Shown here piece after piece: positions 34,303-42,187 of a DNA stretch of 64,000 bases. Position numbers and translations under genes: made by a program. The DNA is taken from contig NZ_CP046176.1 of the NCBI RefSeq assembly GCF_013009555.1, positions 2,325,501 to 2,389,500 of the forward strand, read 5' to 3'. The number at the start of each line of letters is the position of its first letter. The first letter of the stretch is position 1. The DNA comes from Phocaeicola dorei. Its GTDB lineage: Bacteria > Bacteroidota > Bacteroidia > Bacteroidales > Bacteroidaceae. The notes under the pieces are model-generated. The model was not told the DNA's origin. It worked only from the letters and a program-made list of their open reading frames with translations, and searched no databases.

Positions 34303-35521
34303 TACCATGAAAATTGTGTGCAGCAGCAGTGACACTACCAACTGTACTAAGAATCCCTGTACCTATTGCCATTTTTAATACTCCATTTTCCCGAAGATTA
34401 AAATTTTTCCTACCCAATGCTGAAAAAACCTTTGTTACAATTTTTTCGCCAAATGGTTTTCCCATAGATTCAGAAATATTATGCAATCCCCGTTGTTGAA
34501 CTATAGTTTGAATGTCTTGTTCAACCTGATTGAGCCACTTATAAAAGTTCTTTTCTCGCTGCGGATGTTCTACCCATTTGTCAGCAAAGTTCTCTTCGGG
34601 ATTCACCGGATTTGGAATCCATTTAATAGTTCTGCCTATGCTTGAGTCATAGCGACTCTCGATATAATTCCGCATATTGGTACTCACATTCGTCAATGCA
34701 TCTATGATAGACGTTTCTTTGTTGTATGCCCTTGAAGCTAAAGTTGTAATAATAATGGATATCGGTTTATCTTCATCTCCGTCAAACATCATATCACGAT
34801 GTCGTTTCAGAATTTGAACAACCCGCTGAAGTGGTAACTTCTCTTTATTATATTTCGGAACAGGACTTACAGCTTCCGCCAACATTATGGATTTACGTAA
34901 TGAGACAACATTAGCTGCATTGAAAAACCATCTACCATAACCGAAGGGGTTGCTTTTCATCCAGTTTTCAGCAATCGTGTCGGTATAATAGTTGTTTTGT
35001 TTATTATCTGTTATACGTATTGCTAATGATTCGTAATCTTTCTCCAATGCTGTATCCGAAAAGGCTTTTTCAAGTACAATATTATATCCACTACAAACAA
35101 GGCTCGGAAGTATATCCATATGATAATTGGCACTATCAGAATACATCAATGTCCAACATCTTCGTCCTTCTCTATCAAGCATATTTTTGTAAGTCTCGTT
35201 TGCTTTAAGTCGATTTCCGACCACTTGTTTGAGATGATATTGTGTCCACTGTGGATTTTTGCCTGTTAGTTCACACACTAAGTCAATATCCAAATCATCA
35301 TCTTCACAAATGGGTTTGATCATTGTTCCAAGCATGAATGAACCTTGCGGGCGAACGACCGGTTTATATGGAGCAAGCGATGATTCAGGCTTTGCCAGCC
35401 ATTCACCTACTGCACCATAACTACTAACTGCGGTGTTATATTGGGTTTCCGTGATGTCCAATGTTTCGCCGAGTGTTTCTAAAATTTCACTGAATTGCTT
35501 TTTTTCTTCTTGTGTCAGCAT
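34295..35521 (-). CDS. CBASS CD-NTase (cyclic oligonucleotide synthase)
   Basis: The protein has 408 residues. The nucleotidyltransferase signature is QGSFMLGT (Gly60-Ser61) followed by the metal-binding DLDID (Asp78, Asp80), with a third acid in YHMDILPS (Asp136). On phage infection such enzymes make cyclic di- or trinucleotides. The C-terminus HNFHGND is flexible and Gly-containing, like CD-NTase tails that are conjugated by Cap2. It starts 6 bases after the effector gene and overlaps the E2-like gene. Confidence 0.9.
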   Translation of the reverse strand: MLTQEEKKQFSEILETLGETLDITETQYNTAVSSYGAVGEWLAKPESSLAPYKPVVRPQGSFMLGTMIKPICEDDDLDIDLVCELTGKNPQWTQYHLKQVVGNRLKANETYKNMLDREGRRCWTLMYSDSANYHMDILPSLVCSGYNIVLEKAFSDTALEKDYESLAIRITDNKQNNYYTDTIAENWMKSNPFGYGRWFFNAANVVSLRKSIMLAEAVSPVPKYNKEKLPLQRVVQILKRHRDMMFDGDEDKPISIIITTLASRAYNKETSIIDALTNVSTNMRNYIESRYDSSIGRTIKWIPNPVNPEENFADKWVEHPQREKNFYKWLNQVEQDIQTIVQQRGLHNISESMGKPFGEKIVTKVFSALGRKNFNLRENGVLKMAIGTGILSTVGSVTAAAHNFHGND

Positions 35522-35527
35522 ATCTGT

Positions 35528-36655
35528 TTATTTAATTATTATTGTCTTATAAAAATCATTTTTTAACTTATTCGCATCATAGATTGCCATAGGCATATCA
35601 ACTTTAGGCATCCACACTCTACCCAATTCAACAGATGCGGAGACTGGCATAGCTGGAAAAACATGTAATTCTGTACAACCATGATGGAATTTGATTTTGT
35701 CAAAAGCATTTCTGACCGTACGACGAAAATCAGATAATAATGCTTCTGTTTTTAAGAAATCATTGTTAGGTGTACCACTTATTGTGATTTCCCATATACT
35801 TGTATTTTTTCCAAGAGCCTTTTGTATTCTATCATGTGTCACTGTTGCACTCAAACTAAATACGAGTACGGGAATTTTCGTTTTATTAGCAGGTTCATGT
35901 AGAATATATTCTATATCATTGGATATCATCGACTGCCACTTCCACGTAAAAGGTTCTCTGTGTCTTTGATATACTTTTACATCATTCAAATCGTTCAATA
36001 AAACTCCCAATTTTATAAGTAGTGGCTGCGGTGCGAGTGCAAATACAGAATAATGATCAGTATTTCCTTGCATCAATCGTGGCTTTATTTGTAGCTTAAA
36101 CTGTTCACAAAGATTAGCTTCTTCTATCACCCAATAAGTGTCAGTATCATCCGTAAACGGCACATTCTTCATCCTTAATTCTATGGCATTATCGCTTGCC
36201 GGATAATAATCATATAACAATGCTTCACATGCAGATTGGTAAGATAAGGGAGAATTGTTACTCCCTATATTCGCTCCATATAAGATTATTTCACTGGACA
36301 TATTGGGGGCTATGTCCGTTATTCGTCTAATACGTTCTTCATGTTGATGTTTCATAACTAATAACCGAGATTCAGGATGCCCTTCTACGTCCACTTTATC
36401 TATTAAATTATGATGCTCATTACATAATAGCATCAAATTGCTTATGTCATCACAAAGTAGTTTGGAACGTACAGTATCACCTCTTGGACCATCTGGTTTG
36501 TCCGCTACTATGTGGGCAATATAGGCGCTATTATATTTTTTCTTTGTCAATATATCTGTATACAATATCCTATTGCATCCTTCATATTCACATCTCCCAC
36601 CAGAGACTGCCCATAGGAGATTCTGTTTTTTAATAGTAATGTTTGTTACGCTCAT
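35528..36655 (-). CDS. cap5: CBASS effector: HNH endonuclease fused to SAVED domain (Cap5)
   Basis: The protein has 375 residues. The N-terminal HNH nuclease (about 15-100) has GGRCEYEGC, AHIVADKPDGPRGD and LMLLCNEHHNLIDK, with Cys pairs and active His residues. The C-terminal SAVED domain (about 170-375) ends with ELHVFPAMPVSASVELGRVW and binds the cyclic nucleotide signal. Family members degrade DNA when activated, killing the infected cell. It is the first gene of the CBASS operon and faces the regulator trio across a 150-base divergent region. Confidence 0.9.
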   Translation of the reverse strand: MSVTNITIKKQNLLWAVSGGRCEYEGCNRILYTDILTKKKYNSAYIAHIVADKPDGPRGDTVRSKLLCDDISNLMLLCNEHHNLIDKVDVEGHPESRLLVMKHQHEERIRRITDIAPNMSSEIILYGANIGSNNSPLSYQSACEALLYDYYPASDNAIELRMKNVPFTDDTDTYWVIEEANLCEQFKLQIKPRLMQGNTDHYSVFALAPQPLLIKLGVLLNDLNDVKVYQRHREPFTWKWQSMISNDIEYILHEPANKTKIPVLVFSLSATVTHDRIQKALGKNTSIWEITISGTPNNDFLKTEALLSDFRRTVRNAFDKIKFHHGCTELHVFPAMPVSASVELGRVWMPKVDMPMAIYDANKLKNDFYKTIIIK

Positions 36656-36694
36656 TCTGTATCTATTTTATTCACCACCATTTTATTATATACA

Positions 36695-36788
36695 AATTCC
36701 GTTAGGATAAAATCCCGTTATTCTATAATATATATCTATATTTGCAGAATAATTGGTATCCCCTTCAACAATATACCAATTCCGTTAG
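36695..36788. promoter_or_regulatory. Divergent control region with three AATTCCGTTAG-type repeats
   Basis: AATTCCGTTAG is present at 36695-36705 and again exactly at 36778-36788, with a variant AATCCCGTTAT at 36711-36721. The copies flank the -7 element of the sigma-like gene and lie just upstream of the CBASS effector gene on the other strand. They are good candidates for operator or sigma-contact sites shared by both operons. Confidence 0.5.
36737..36744 (+). promoter_or_regulatory. -7 promoter element of the sigma-like/ImmA operon
   Basis: TATATTTG matches TAnnTTTG, and the first good start codon (36808) lies 63 bases downstream. No equivalent -7 site is obvious on the minus strand before the CBASS effector gene. 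Confidence 0.5.
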
Positions 36789-36807
36789 TAACGCTTTTAG
36801 TATATAT

Positions 36808-37500
36808 ATGAAAAGTGACGTAATGACAGAAAAGATAGATTTTGAAAGTATGGTTGGTTCTGAATTGTTGGAATATATCTCATTCAAAGATGAATTTCCC
36901 AATGAGGCAGAAATGGCATTCTATGTATTCCAAGCTCGATATCAACGAGATATATTGCAAAAATCCGAGGTCCTATGTTCTAAATTTGAATATAATGAAG
37001 CTATTGCTTTTTTAGCAGCAACATGTACTTTTGATAAAGTATGGAAAAACGCTCATACTTTTAATATGAAAAAAGCAAATACTAAAAATGTTGATAAGGC
37101 CATTCTTTTATGGATGTATAAAATATTATTCACCCAAATATTGCTTTTTAAGAATAGGGACACTTGCGCTCAGCCTACAAAAGAGGAAGATTTGTCACTA
37201 ATTAATGATGTGGACGGACTTATTAAGGTGCATGCTCCAGAGGATCTTGAGAAACAAAAGGAATTAAAAGAGAATTTAAGTTTTCTGGAAAGGGCACTAC
37301 AAGGGCTTTCACCAAAACATAGAATAATCTATTTCACTTATTTAGCATACAAACCAGATAAAGATAAAAACATTCCACGTTCTGTAAGTAATAAGTTACA
37401 AGAACAATTGGAGTTGACACAAGCTTCCATCAGAGTATATAGAAAAGAGGCAACCGATCTTGTCAATAATTATATAAACAAAGTTAATGGGAACAGATAA
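36808..37500 (+). CDS. Sigma-70-like protein of the CBASS island
   Basis: The protein has about 230 residues from ATG 36808 (or 225 from 36823); the earlier TTG frame start lies at or before the likely transcription start. An N-terminal helical part resembles sigma region 2 (AEMAFYVFQARYQRDIL). The C-terminal part resembles region 4: ALQGLSPKHRIIYFTYLAY, then LELTQASIRVYRKEATDLV. The family match is distant. Its stop overlaps the next gene by 14 bases. It may direct transcription of CBASS or of the island (inference). Confidence 0.6.
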   Translation: MKSDVMTEKIDFESMVGSELLEYISFKDEFPNEAEMAFYVFQARYQRDILQKSEVLCSKFEYNEAIAFLAATCTFDKVWKNAHTFNMKKANTKNVDKAILLWMYKILFTQILLFKNRDTCAQPTKEEDLSLINDVDGLIKVHAPEDLEKQKELKENLSFLERALQGLSPKHRIIYFTYLAYKPDKDKNIPRSVSNKLQEQLELTQASIRVYRKEATDLVNNYINKVNGNR

Positions 37501-37831
37501 TAAACATAAAATCAACAATCAGAATTTGGAAGAGTGGTTCCGTTCTACCGGATTTTTATTTCCAACAAATGAATTGGAACTTGCAAGGTTTGATAAATTG
37601 TATGCTGATTATGACTTCAAATTAAAAGACATTTCAATTGATGCGAAGTCCATAGTTGAAGGGAAAATTTGTTCTTGCGGTACAAAAGTGCTTCATATCG
37701 AAAAAACTGATGAACTGAAAAATGAAATAGAAGGATTGAGAATGGTTGCAAGAAAAGGGCAAGAAGTTTCTAAACATATTCTTGATAAAATGACTAAAAA
37801 GCATCGCAAGAACAATGATAGCGAAGAATAA
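37487..37831 (+). CDS. 114-residue protein between sigma-like and ImmA/IrrE genes
   Basis: The start overlaps the sigma-like gene by 14 bases and the stop overlaps the metallopeptidase gene by 17, so all three are translationally coupled. It contains a SCGTKVLHIEK segment and a helical C-terminus (LKNEIEGLRMVARKGQEVSKHI). No family is recognised. By position it could be an inhibitor of the sigma-like protein and the substrate of the protease (inference only). Confidence 0.6.
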   Translation: MGTDNKHKINNQNLEEWFRSTGFLFPTNELELARFDKLYADYDFKLKDISIDAKSIVEGKICSCGTKVLHIEKTDELKNEIEGLRMVARKGQEVSKHILDKMTKKHRKNNDSEE

Positions 37832-38612
37832 TAGATTAAAAATTAGGAAATTAGCAGAATATATTGCTTTACAGTTCGATGAAAAAATAACGCCGCTTGA
37901 AAAGATTGTCGCTGATGAGAACTTAGATGTATTTTATGATAACTACGAAAGTAATACTTTTGATGGAATGACTATTTATGATAATGGGAAGTTTTATATT
38001 CATATTAATACATACAATGGTAACCGAGCCGATACAGATAGAGGAAGATTTACTTTAGCACACGAACTCGGTCATTATTTTATTGACACACATAGAATTG
38101 GTTTGAAAAATGGATTATTAGAACCACATCCATCTCTTACCAATAAAGCTCAATATTTTTCTATTGAACGTGAAGCTGATTATTTTGCCGCCTGCTTATT
38201 AATGCCTGAAGAACGTTTTCGCAAAGACATTGGGAATAAGAAATTCGGCATTGAGGTGATAGATTACTTGAGGGCTGAATATAAAATAAGTAGAACAGCT
38301 TGTGCTTTGCGATTTGCAGATATTGGAAATTATCCTCTCTTAATAGTATATGCAGAAAATAATATTATAAGATGGTCCTATTCAAGTGAGGATTTTCCCT
38401 TCAAATGGATGATTAATGACAAAATCGTACCACGAAACACAGTAATGGGAGATTATTTTAATAATAATCATATTGCAGAGGTTTTTCGAACGGAGCAAGT
38501 CTGGGCTATAGATTGTTTCAAATACGTTAAAGATGAAGATCTACAAAGAAAATTCTATGAACATTGCATCACTCATAAAAATTCTGCTTTAAGTCTATTC
38601 TGGGAGGATTGA
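37815..38612 (+). CDS. ImmA/IrrE-family metallopeptidase
   Basis: The protein has 265 residues. The zinc motif HELGH is at 83-87 and the third ligand lies in EREADYFAACLLM (Glu120), the ImmA/IrrE hallmark. Family members cleave repressors on a DNA-damage or phage signal. In other CBASS loci the peptidase CapP of this type cleaves the repressor CapH; here no HTH repressor is present and the partner genes are a sigma-like protein and a 114-residue protein. It ends before a strong terminator. Confidence 0.85.
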   Translation: MIAKNNRLKIRKLAEYIALQFDEKITPLEKIVADENLDVFYDNYESNTFDGMTIYDNGKFYIHINTYNGNRADTDRGRFTLAHELGHYFIDTHRIGLKNGLLEPHPSLTNKAQYFSIEREADYFAACLLMPEERFRKDIGNKKFGIEVIDYLRAEYKISRTACALRFADIGNYPLLIVYAENNIIRWSYSSEDFPFKWMINDKIVPRNTVMGDYFNNNHIAEVFRTEQVWAIDCFKYVKDEDLQRKFYEHCITHKNSALSLFWED

Positions 38613-38636
38613 TCCATAAATGGCATATAGGAAACA

Positions 38637-38673
38637 TAAACAGCTACTTTCATTTTAGGAAAGTGGCTGTTTT
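38637..38673. terminator. Bidirectional terminator between ImmA gene and recombinase
   Basis: A strong stem (AACAGCTACTTTC with GAAAGTGGCTGTT) with an ATTTTAG loop is flanked by A and T runs, fitting termination from both sides of the convergent genes. Confidence 0.8.
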
Positions 38674-38696
38674 ATTATTGCTATTAGTTCAGATAA

Positions 38697-39710
38697 TTAC
38701 TTGAAGTTTTTCAACCAATCTAATAGATTATCGTTTCCAACCCATATTGGAGATTCCTTGTTAATTACATCTACATAGGCGTTTTCTATTGCTTCCCGCT
38801 TTTGTTTAGAATCAGTTCTTGCATAGATTTCGGTAGTCAGAACAGATTCATGTCCGAGAATATCACGGATATAAACCAAATTGACACCAGCTTGCAAAAG
38901 ATGCATCGCTTTTGAATGCCTTAGAGAATGTGGAGATAGTTTAGGGATTAATGTCGAATCCTTAACCCTCGCAGCGTTGGCATAAGTTTGTAAAATATTT
39001 GCAATCCCTTGCCTTGTGAACTTTTCATTGCGGCTATTGGAAAAAAGTGGACTGAAATTTGCATGGCTTTCAAGTAATTTATTCTCTACCAAATATCGTT
39101 TCAAATGGATAACCTGTTTCTCCATTAACGGTACTATTCTTGGTTTATTACCTTTTCCAATAACTTTTATCGTATAAGGCTTTGTCAAGCGTATCATAGC
39201 CGGTGTTAAATCGATGATTTCTTGTACTCTGGCTGCACAATCGTACATTAAAGACAGCATTGCTAAATCACGTCTGCCTTTTTTAGTTGACTGATCTGGT
39301 TGTTGCAACAAAAGTTGAATACCATCGACAGTTAGATAGTTGACATTCTTCTTGATGTTTTTTTTTGCCTTGATAGACAATATTTGCTGCCATTCATTCA
39401 GGTTTTCTGGCATTTCATATTGAAGGTACCGGAAGAAGGAATGTAATGCTGCAAGACGTACATTTCTCGTAGCAGTACTACAATGTCTTTCAGATTGTAA
39501 CCATTCTAAAAAAGCAATAATATTTTCTTTAGTGATGTTTTTTATTGCTAATTTATTAACTGCTATATTTTTCTTTTCTTCCATAAAAGTAATGAACAAT
39601 ATAAAGGTTGTTTTATACGATTCTATGGTATTTGTGCTCAGACCTCGTTCACAGGGAAGGTATTTGGATAGAAAATCAGTGAGCTTTTTAGCAAAATCTG
39701 TTGGTTTCAT
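38697..39710 (-). CDS. Tyrosine recombinase (XerD-like integrase)
   Basis: The protein has 337 residues from MKPTDFAKK (39710); the 16 upstream codons run into the neighbouring recombinase gene. A SAM-like core-binding domain is followed by a catalytic domain with Arg in CAARVQEII, HSLRHSKAMHLL, LGHESVLTTEIYAR and the Tyr nucleophile. It is complete. Tandem tyrosine recombinases with 4-5 base spacing are typical of recombinase-in-trio (RIT) elements, so this may be one member of a former trio. Confidence 0.88.
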   Translation of the reverse strand: MKPTDFAKKLTDFLSKYLPCERGLSTNTIESYKTTFILFITFMEEKKNIAVNKLAIKNITKENIIAFLEWLQSERHCSTATRNVRLAALHSFFRYLQYEMPENLNEWQQILSIKAKKNIKKNVNYLTVDGIQLLLQQPDQSTKKGRRDLAMLSLMYDCAARVQEIIDLTPAMIRLTKPYTIKVIGKGNKPRIVPLMEKQVIHLKRYLVENKLLESHANFSPLFSNSRNEKFTRQGIANILQTYANAARVKDSTLIPKLSPHSLRHSKAMHLLQAGVNLVYIRDILGHESVLTTEIYARTDSKQKREAIENAYVDVINKESPIWVGNDNLLDWLKNFK

Positions 39711-39714
39711 ATTC

Positions 39715-40213
39715 TTATCGTTTATAAATTTCGGGGAATAAATAAGGAAATAACTCATTGGTTTTCTGAAGTATTAACGGAAACATTTCTGCTGTTAATC
39801 TTACGTACTTGTCAGTTGATGCAACAGACTGGTGTCCGAGGTAAGCAGATAGAATAGGTAAAGAATAATACATATCCAACCCATTTTCTGCCATTGAGGC
39901 AAGTGTGTGTACGCTAAACGTATGCCGGAAACCATGCAGTCTTGGTCCGATGCCCCTACCTTGATAGGAGATCCCAGCTTCATATATCAATTTTCTAAAC
40001 CATTTATAGGCAGCTTCACTACCGAAAGGCTTTCCATTTGGTTTTATAAAAAAGCGCTCCGAATTGTAGTTGATGCGATATTGTTCGCTATGCTTTAGGT
40101 ATTCTTCATAAACGATAGCAAGAGAATCTGAAATTGGCACTATACGATCCCTGCCATTCTTGTTATCACGTAAGACAATATGATTATCTTTAAGATTAAC
40201 ATCTTTACATAAT
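39715..40213 (-). pseudogene. C-terminal part of a second tyrosine recombinase
   Basis: The frame opens at the island edge with LCKDVNLKDNHIVLRDNK and continues to GFRHTFSVHT, LSAYLGHQSV and TDKYVRL, giving the catalytic Arg, His and Tyr residues. The N-terminal domain and first catalytic Arg are missing. It ends 4 bases before the complete recombinase gene. Truncation exactly at the junction with the split ICE gene shows that the island has lost its right-hand part. Confidence 0.75.
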
Positions 40214-40217
40214 AAAT

Positions 40218-40469
40218 GAATTGGGACTTAACCCCGACAAGCTCGGAAAGATAGACAATTATAAGCAGGAACCGTGGAAAACTCCGCTTCCCCAGTTTAT
40301 AGAGCACATCTATTTCAAGCGGTTCAAGCGTGAGGAACCTGAAACGGTCAAGCCGCTGAAACAGATTATGAAGGAAATGGAAGTCAGGAAGAAACTTCAA
40401 AAAGAGAAAAAGGAGGAGCGTAAGAAACAGCAGGAAACGGATTCCGATATAATTTACCCTGGGGAGTAA
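40218..40469 (+). pseudogene. 3' part of the small ICE gene split by the island
   Basis: It reads ELGLNPDKLGKIDNYKQEPW, then an IEHIYFKRFKREE motif and a charged KKEERKKQQE tail. It lacks its own start and matches the 5' part at 32329 when the island is removed. Confidence 0.7.
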
Positions 40470-40479
40470 AACTATATCT

Positions 40480-40527
40480 TATTAAAAGTCATTTTTATTC
40501 AATAGTGAATAAAAATGACTTTTAATA
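40480..40527. terminator. 22-base perfect inverted repeat, bidirectional terminator
   Basis: Twenty-two bases on each side of an ATAG loop pair perfectly (arms 40480-40501 and 40506-40527, with core AAAAGTCATTTTTATTCA). It sits between convergent genes and carries A- and T-rich flanks. Confidence 0.8.
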
Positions 40528-40537
40528 TTGAAGTGGC

Positions 40538-41044
40538 CTATAACCTGCGTAAGGCATCCGTTACAAAATCGACCATCTTGTCCGGACTGAAGCTGTCATA
40601 AAGAAGCAGGTCACAAATGGCGCTTCCGTTCATGTCATCTTTCTGAAAGTCCGCCGTGAATACGCAGACCGGTTCATCCTTGTAACCGGGAGCCTGATAA
40701 TACAATCTGATATTTTTTCCTATATATAAGCCGATATCAAGCTTCAACAGCCGCATTGACAGTGCCAGCCGTCCGGACGGTTCCCGGTCCGGTAATTCTA
40801 TTACAACAGGAAGAGCCGGCGAGGGAACGCCGTCCTTGCCTTTTTTACACAGCAGGATATCGGGCTGTCCGGAACCGTCCCCGCCGGAAGGCTTCACATC
40901 CCGGAACACCATTGTCCCGTTGGTTTTCTTCCATCCGAGATACCTCAGGCAATATCCTATATCCCGCAGATAATCCCCCTTTACCGCTTCCGGTTTAAGA
41001 TAGGGTGACAAATCCGCTACAATCTCAGGCCAGTTTTCATTCAT
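40538..41044 (-). CDS. PD-(D/E)XK nuclease-like accessory protein
   Basis: The protein has 168 residues. SGQPDILLCKKG followed by PVVIELPDRE resembles the acidic core of restriction-endonuclease-like folds and the N-terminal domain of type I restriction R proteins, although the lysine of the motif is not clear. The C-terminal half has DLLLYDSFSPDKMVDFV. It is a single minus-strand gene in the ICE accessory region, with a palindrome-rich leader (41072-41132). Confidence 0.5.
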   Translation of the reverse strand: MNENWPEIVADLSPYLKPEAVKGDYLRDIGYCLRYLGWKKTNGTMVFRDVKPSGGDGSGQPDILLCKKGKDGVPSPALPVVIELPDREPSGRLALSMRLLKLDIGLYIGKNIRLYYQAPGYKDEPVCVFTADFQKDDMNGSAICDLLLYDSFSPDKMVDFVTDALRRL

Positions 41045-41071
41045 GGTTCATGGTTTTTGATTCAACATTAT

Positions 41072-41132
41072 TATCCGATACACAAGGCGGTACATATCAT
41101 TGTGAGTCGCTTCCGGATATCGGATACCGCCT
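41072..41132 (-). repeat. Overlapping inverted repeats upstream of the nuclease-like gene
   Basis: TATCCGATA (41072) pairs with TATCGGATA (41118), and AGGCGGTA (41085) pairs with TACCGCCT (41125). The two stems cross, so they would compete. A further inverted repeat, CCGGATTGTG with CACAATCCGG, is at 41240-41285. The rest of 41045-41352 holds no gene. Confidence 0.45.
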
Positions 41133-41352
41133 CTCAGTATACTACCGTATTGATTTATAGAGACAAAAATACCGGTTTTCCCCAGACGCTCAAGTTATAG
41201 TTTCTTAATATATCCTGTGTGTCCATTCCGACTTGTTTCCCGGATTGTGTTAATTTGCATAAGCTACACAAATGCCACAATCCGGTTTCTTGTTTCATGG
41301 CCGCCCTTTGTTCATGATTCCGTTTGACGCATACCGTTCTGACTCGAACTTT

Positions 41353-41919
41353 TTATCCGATACGGACAAGCTGCCGGCACTTCATCATTTCATGGATGTT
41401 GATGACAGGCTTGCCGCTTGTCAATGCCTTGCTTACCGTATAGAACGTGCCTCCCTCCGGTACGAGATCCCAATAGGCTATGACAATATCCGCCTTGCGT
41501 ACCATGTATTCGTCCCTGCGCAGGTAACATCCCTTGTGGTAATTCTCGGAAACCATGACCACCCTGTCCGCCTTTTCCAGCAGACGGGCATATAACAACC
41601 GGTCTTCCGCGTCGAACCACAAGGGCTGTTTCCTGAATGGCACCGCCGCCACAAGCATGATATCCCCATATTCCTCCCTTGCCTGCAACACGGCTTCCGC
41701 CGCCGTCATGTCGAACCCGCAGGCCATGCCGGTGTAAAAGACGCGATAGCCTTTCTTGTATAGTTCGACAACCTCATGCAATACCGCGTTTCGTATTTCC
41801 CCTGTCAATCGCGGGTTGTTTCCGCCTCCTTGCAGCATACGTTCCTTCCGGTGTCCCGTGAATGCCGCTGCCAGACTGTTTCCTGTTTCCATGATAATCT
41901 TTTGTTTTTCATTTGACAT
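41353..41919 (-). CDS. SLOG/DUF1273-type (YpsA-like) nucleotide-binding protein
   Basis: The protein has 188 residues with AAAFTGHRKERM at the N-terminus, GYRVFYTGMACGFDMTAAEAVL, and a later ADIVIAYWD and GGTFYTVSKAL. These mark the Rossmann-like SLOG superfamily (YpsA/DUF1273). SLOG proteins bind nucleotide-like ligands; some are sensors in defence systems. It is alone on the minus strand, with element E ending 24 bases upstream of its start. Confidence 0.75.
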   Translation of the reverse strand: MSNEKQKIIMETGNSLAAAFTGHRKERMLQGGGNNPRLTGEIRNAVLHEVVELYKKGYRVFYTGMACGFDMTAAEAVLQAREEYGDIMLVAAVPFRKQPLWFDAEDRLLYARLLEKADRVVMVSENYHKGCYLRRDEYMVRKADIVIAYWDLVPEGGTFYTVSKALTSGKPVINIHEMMKCRQLVRIG

Positions 41920-41942
41920 ATACCGTGCAATTTGGACGGTCT

Positions 41943-42106
41943 TTTATTTCTTGCCGGCCGTTCCGTCCCTGTCCGGGCTTGTGCAAGGCTTGCCATGGAA
42001 AAATACCGCAGCGTGCGAGGATGATTTTTCCACGGGCAACCAACCCGAAGGGTCGCCTTGCACAAGCCGCCGGGACACGGGACTACCTTTGCCGGGGAGA
42101 AATGAA
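41943..42106 (-). repeat. Nested-palindrome intergenic element E
   Basis: Arms from outside in: TTTATTTCTTGCCGGC with GCCGGGGAGAAATGAA (imperfect), GTCCC with GGGAC, GGCTTGTGCAAGGC with GCCTTGCACAAGCC (14 of 14), and TTGCC..GGAAAAAT with ATTTTTCC..GGGCAA. The loop holds ACCGCAGCG...GAGGATG. Compared with D, most arms differ in sequence but pair. Confidence 0.75.
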
Positions 42107-42187
42107 GGACCGGTTCTCCACTTATACTTTTACCTGTTGTCCGCTGCCTGGAACCCATTTTCCGTCATCTTGAAAACCCTTGCCAGT

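Larger units (their letters stand above)
32422..40217. mobile_element. Inserted low-GC island carrying CBASS and tyrosine recombinases
   Basis: The 7796-base block separates the two halves of a small ICE gene and is visibly more AT-rich than the flanking tra genes. It holds a CBASS operon with extra genes, a divergent regulator trio, one complete tyrosine recombinase gene and the C-terminal part of another. The right edge cuts through the recombinase gene, so the island is a truncated or rearranged form. I see no clear target-site duplication. The gap from 32422 to 32652 holds only the terminator at 32608. Confidence 0.7.

Noticed and set aside
32439-40213. ATTATGTAAAG found as an 11-base inverted repeat near both island ends
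   Set aside because: The right copy lies within recombinase coding sequence and the two copies are at different distances from the junctions (17 and 4 bases), so it may be chance.
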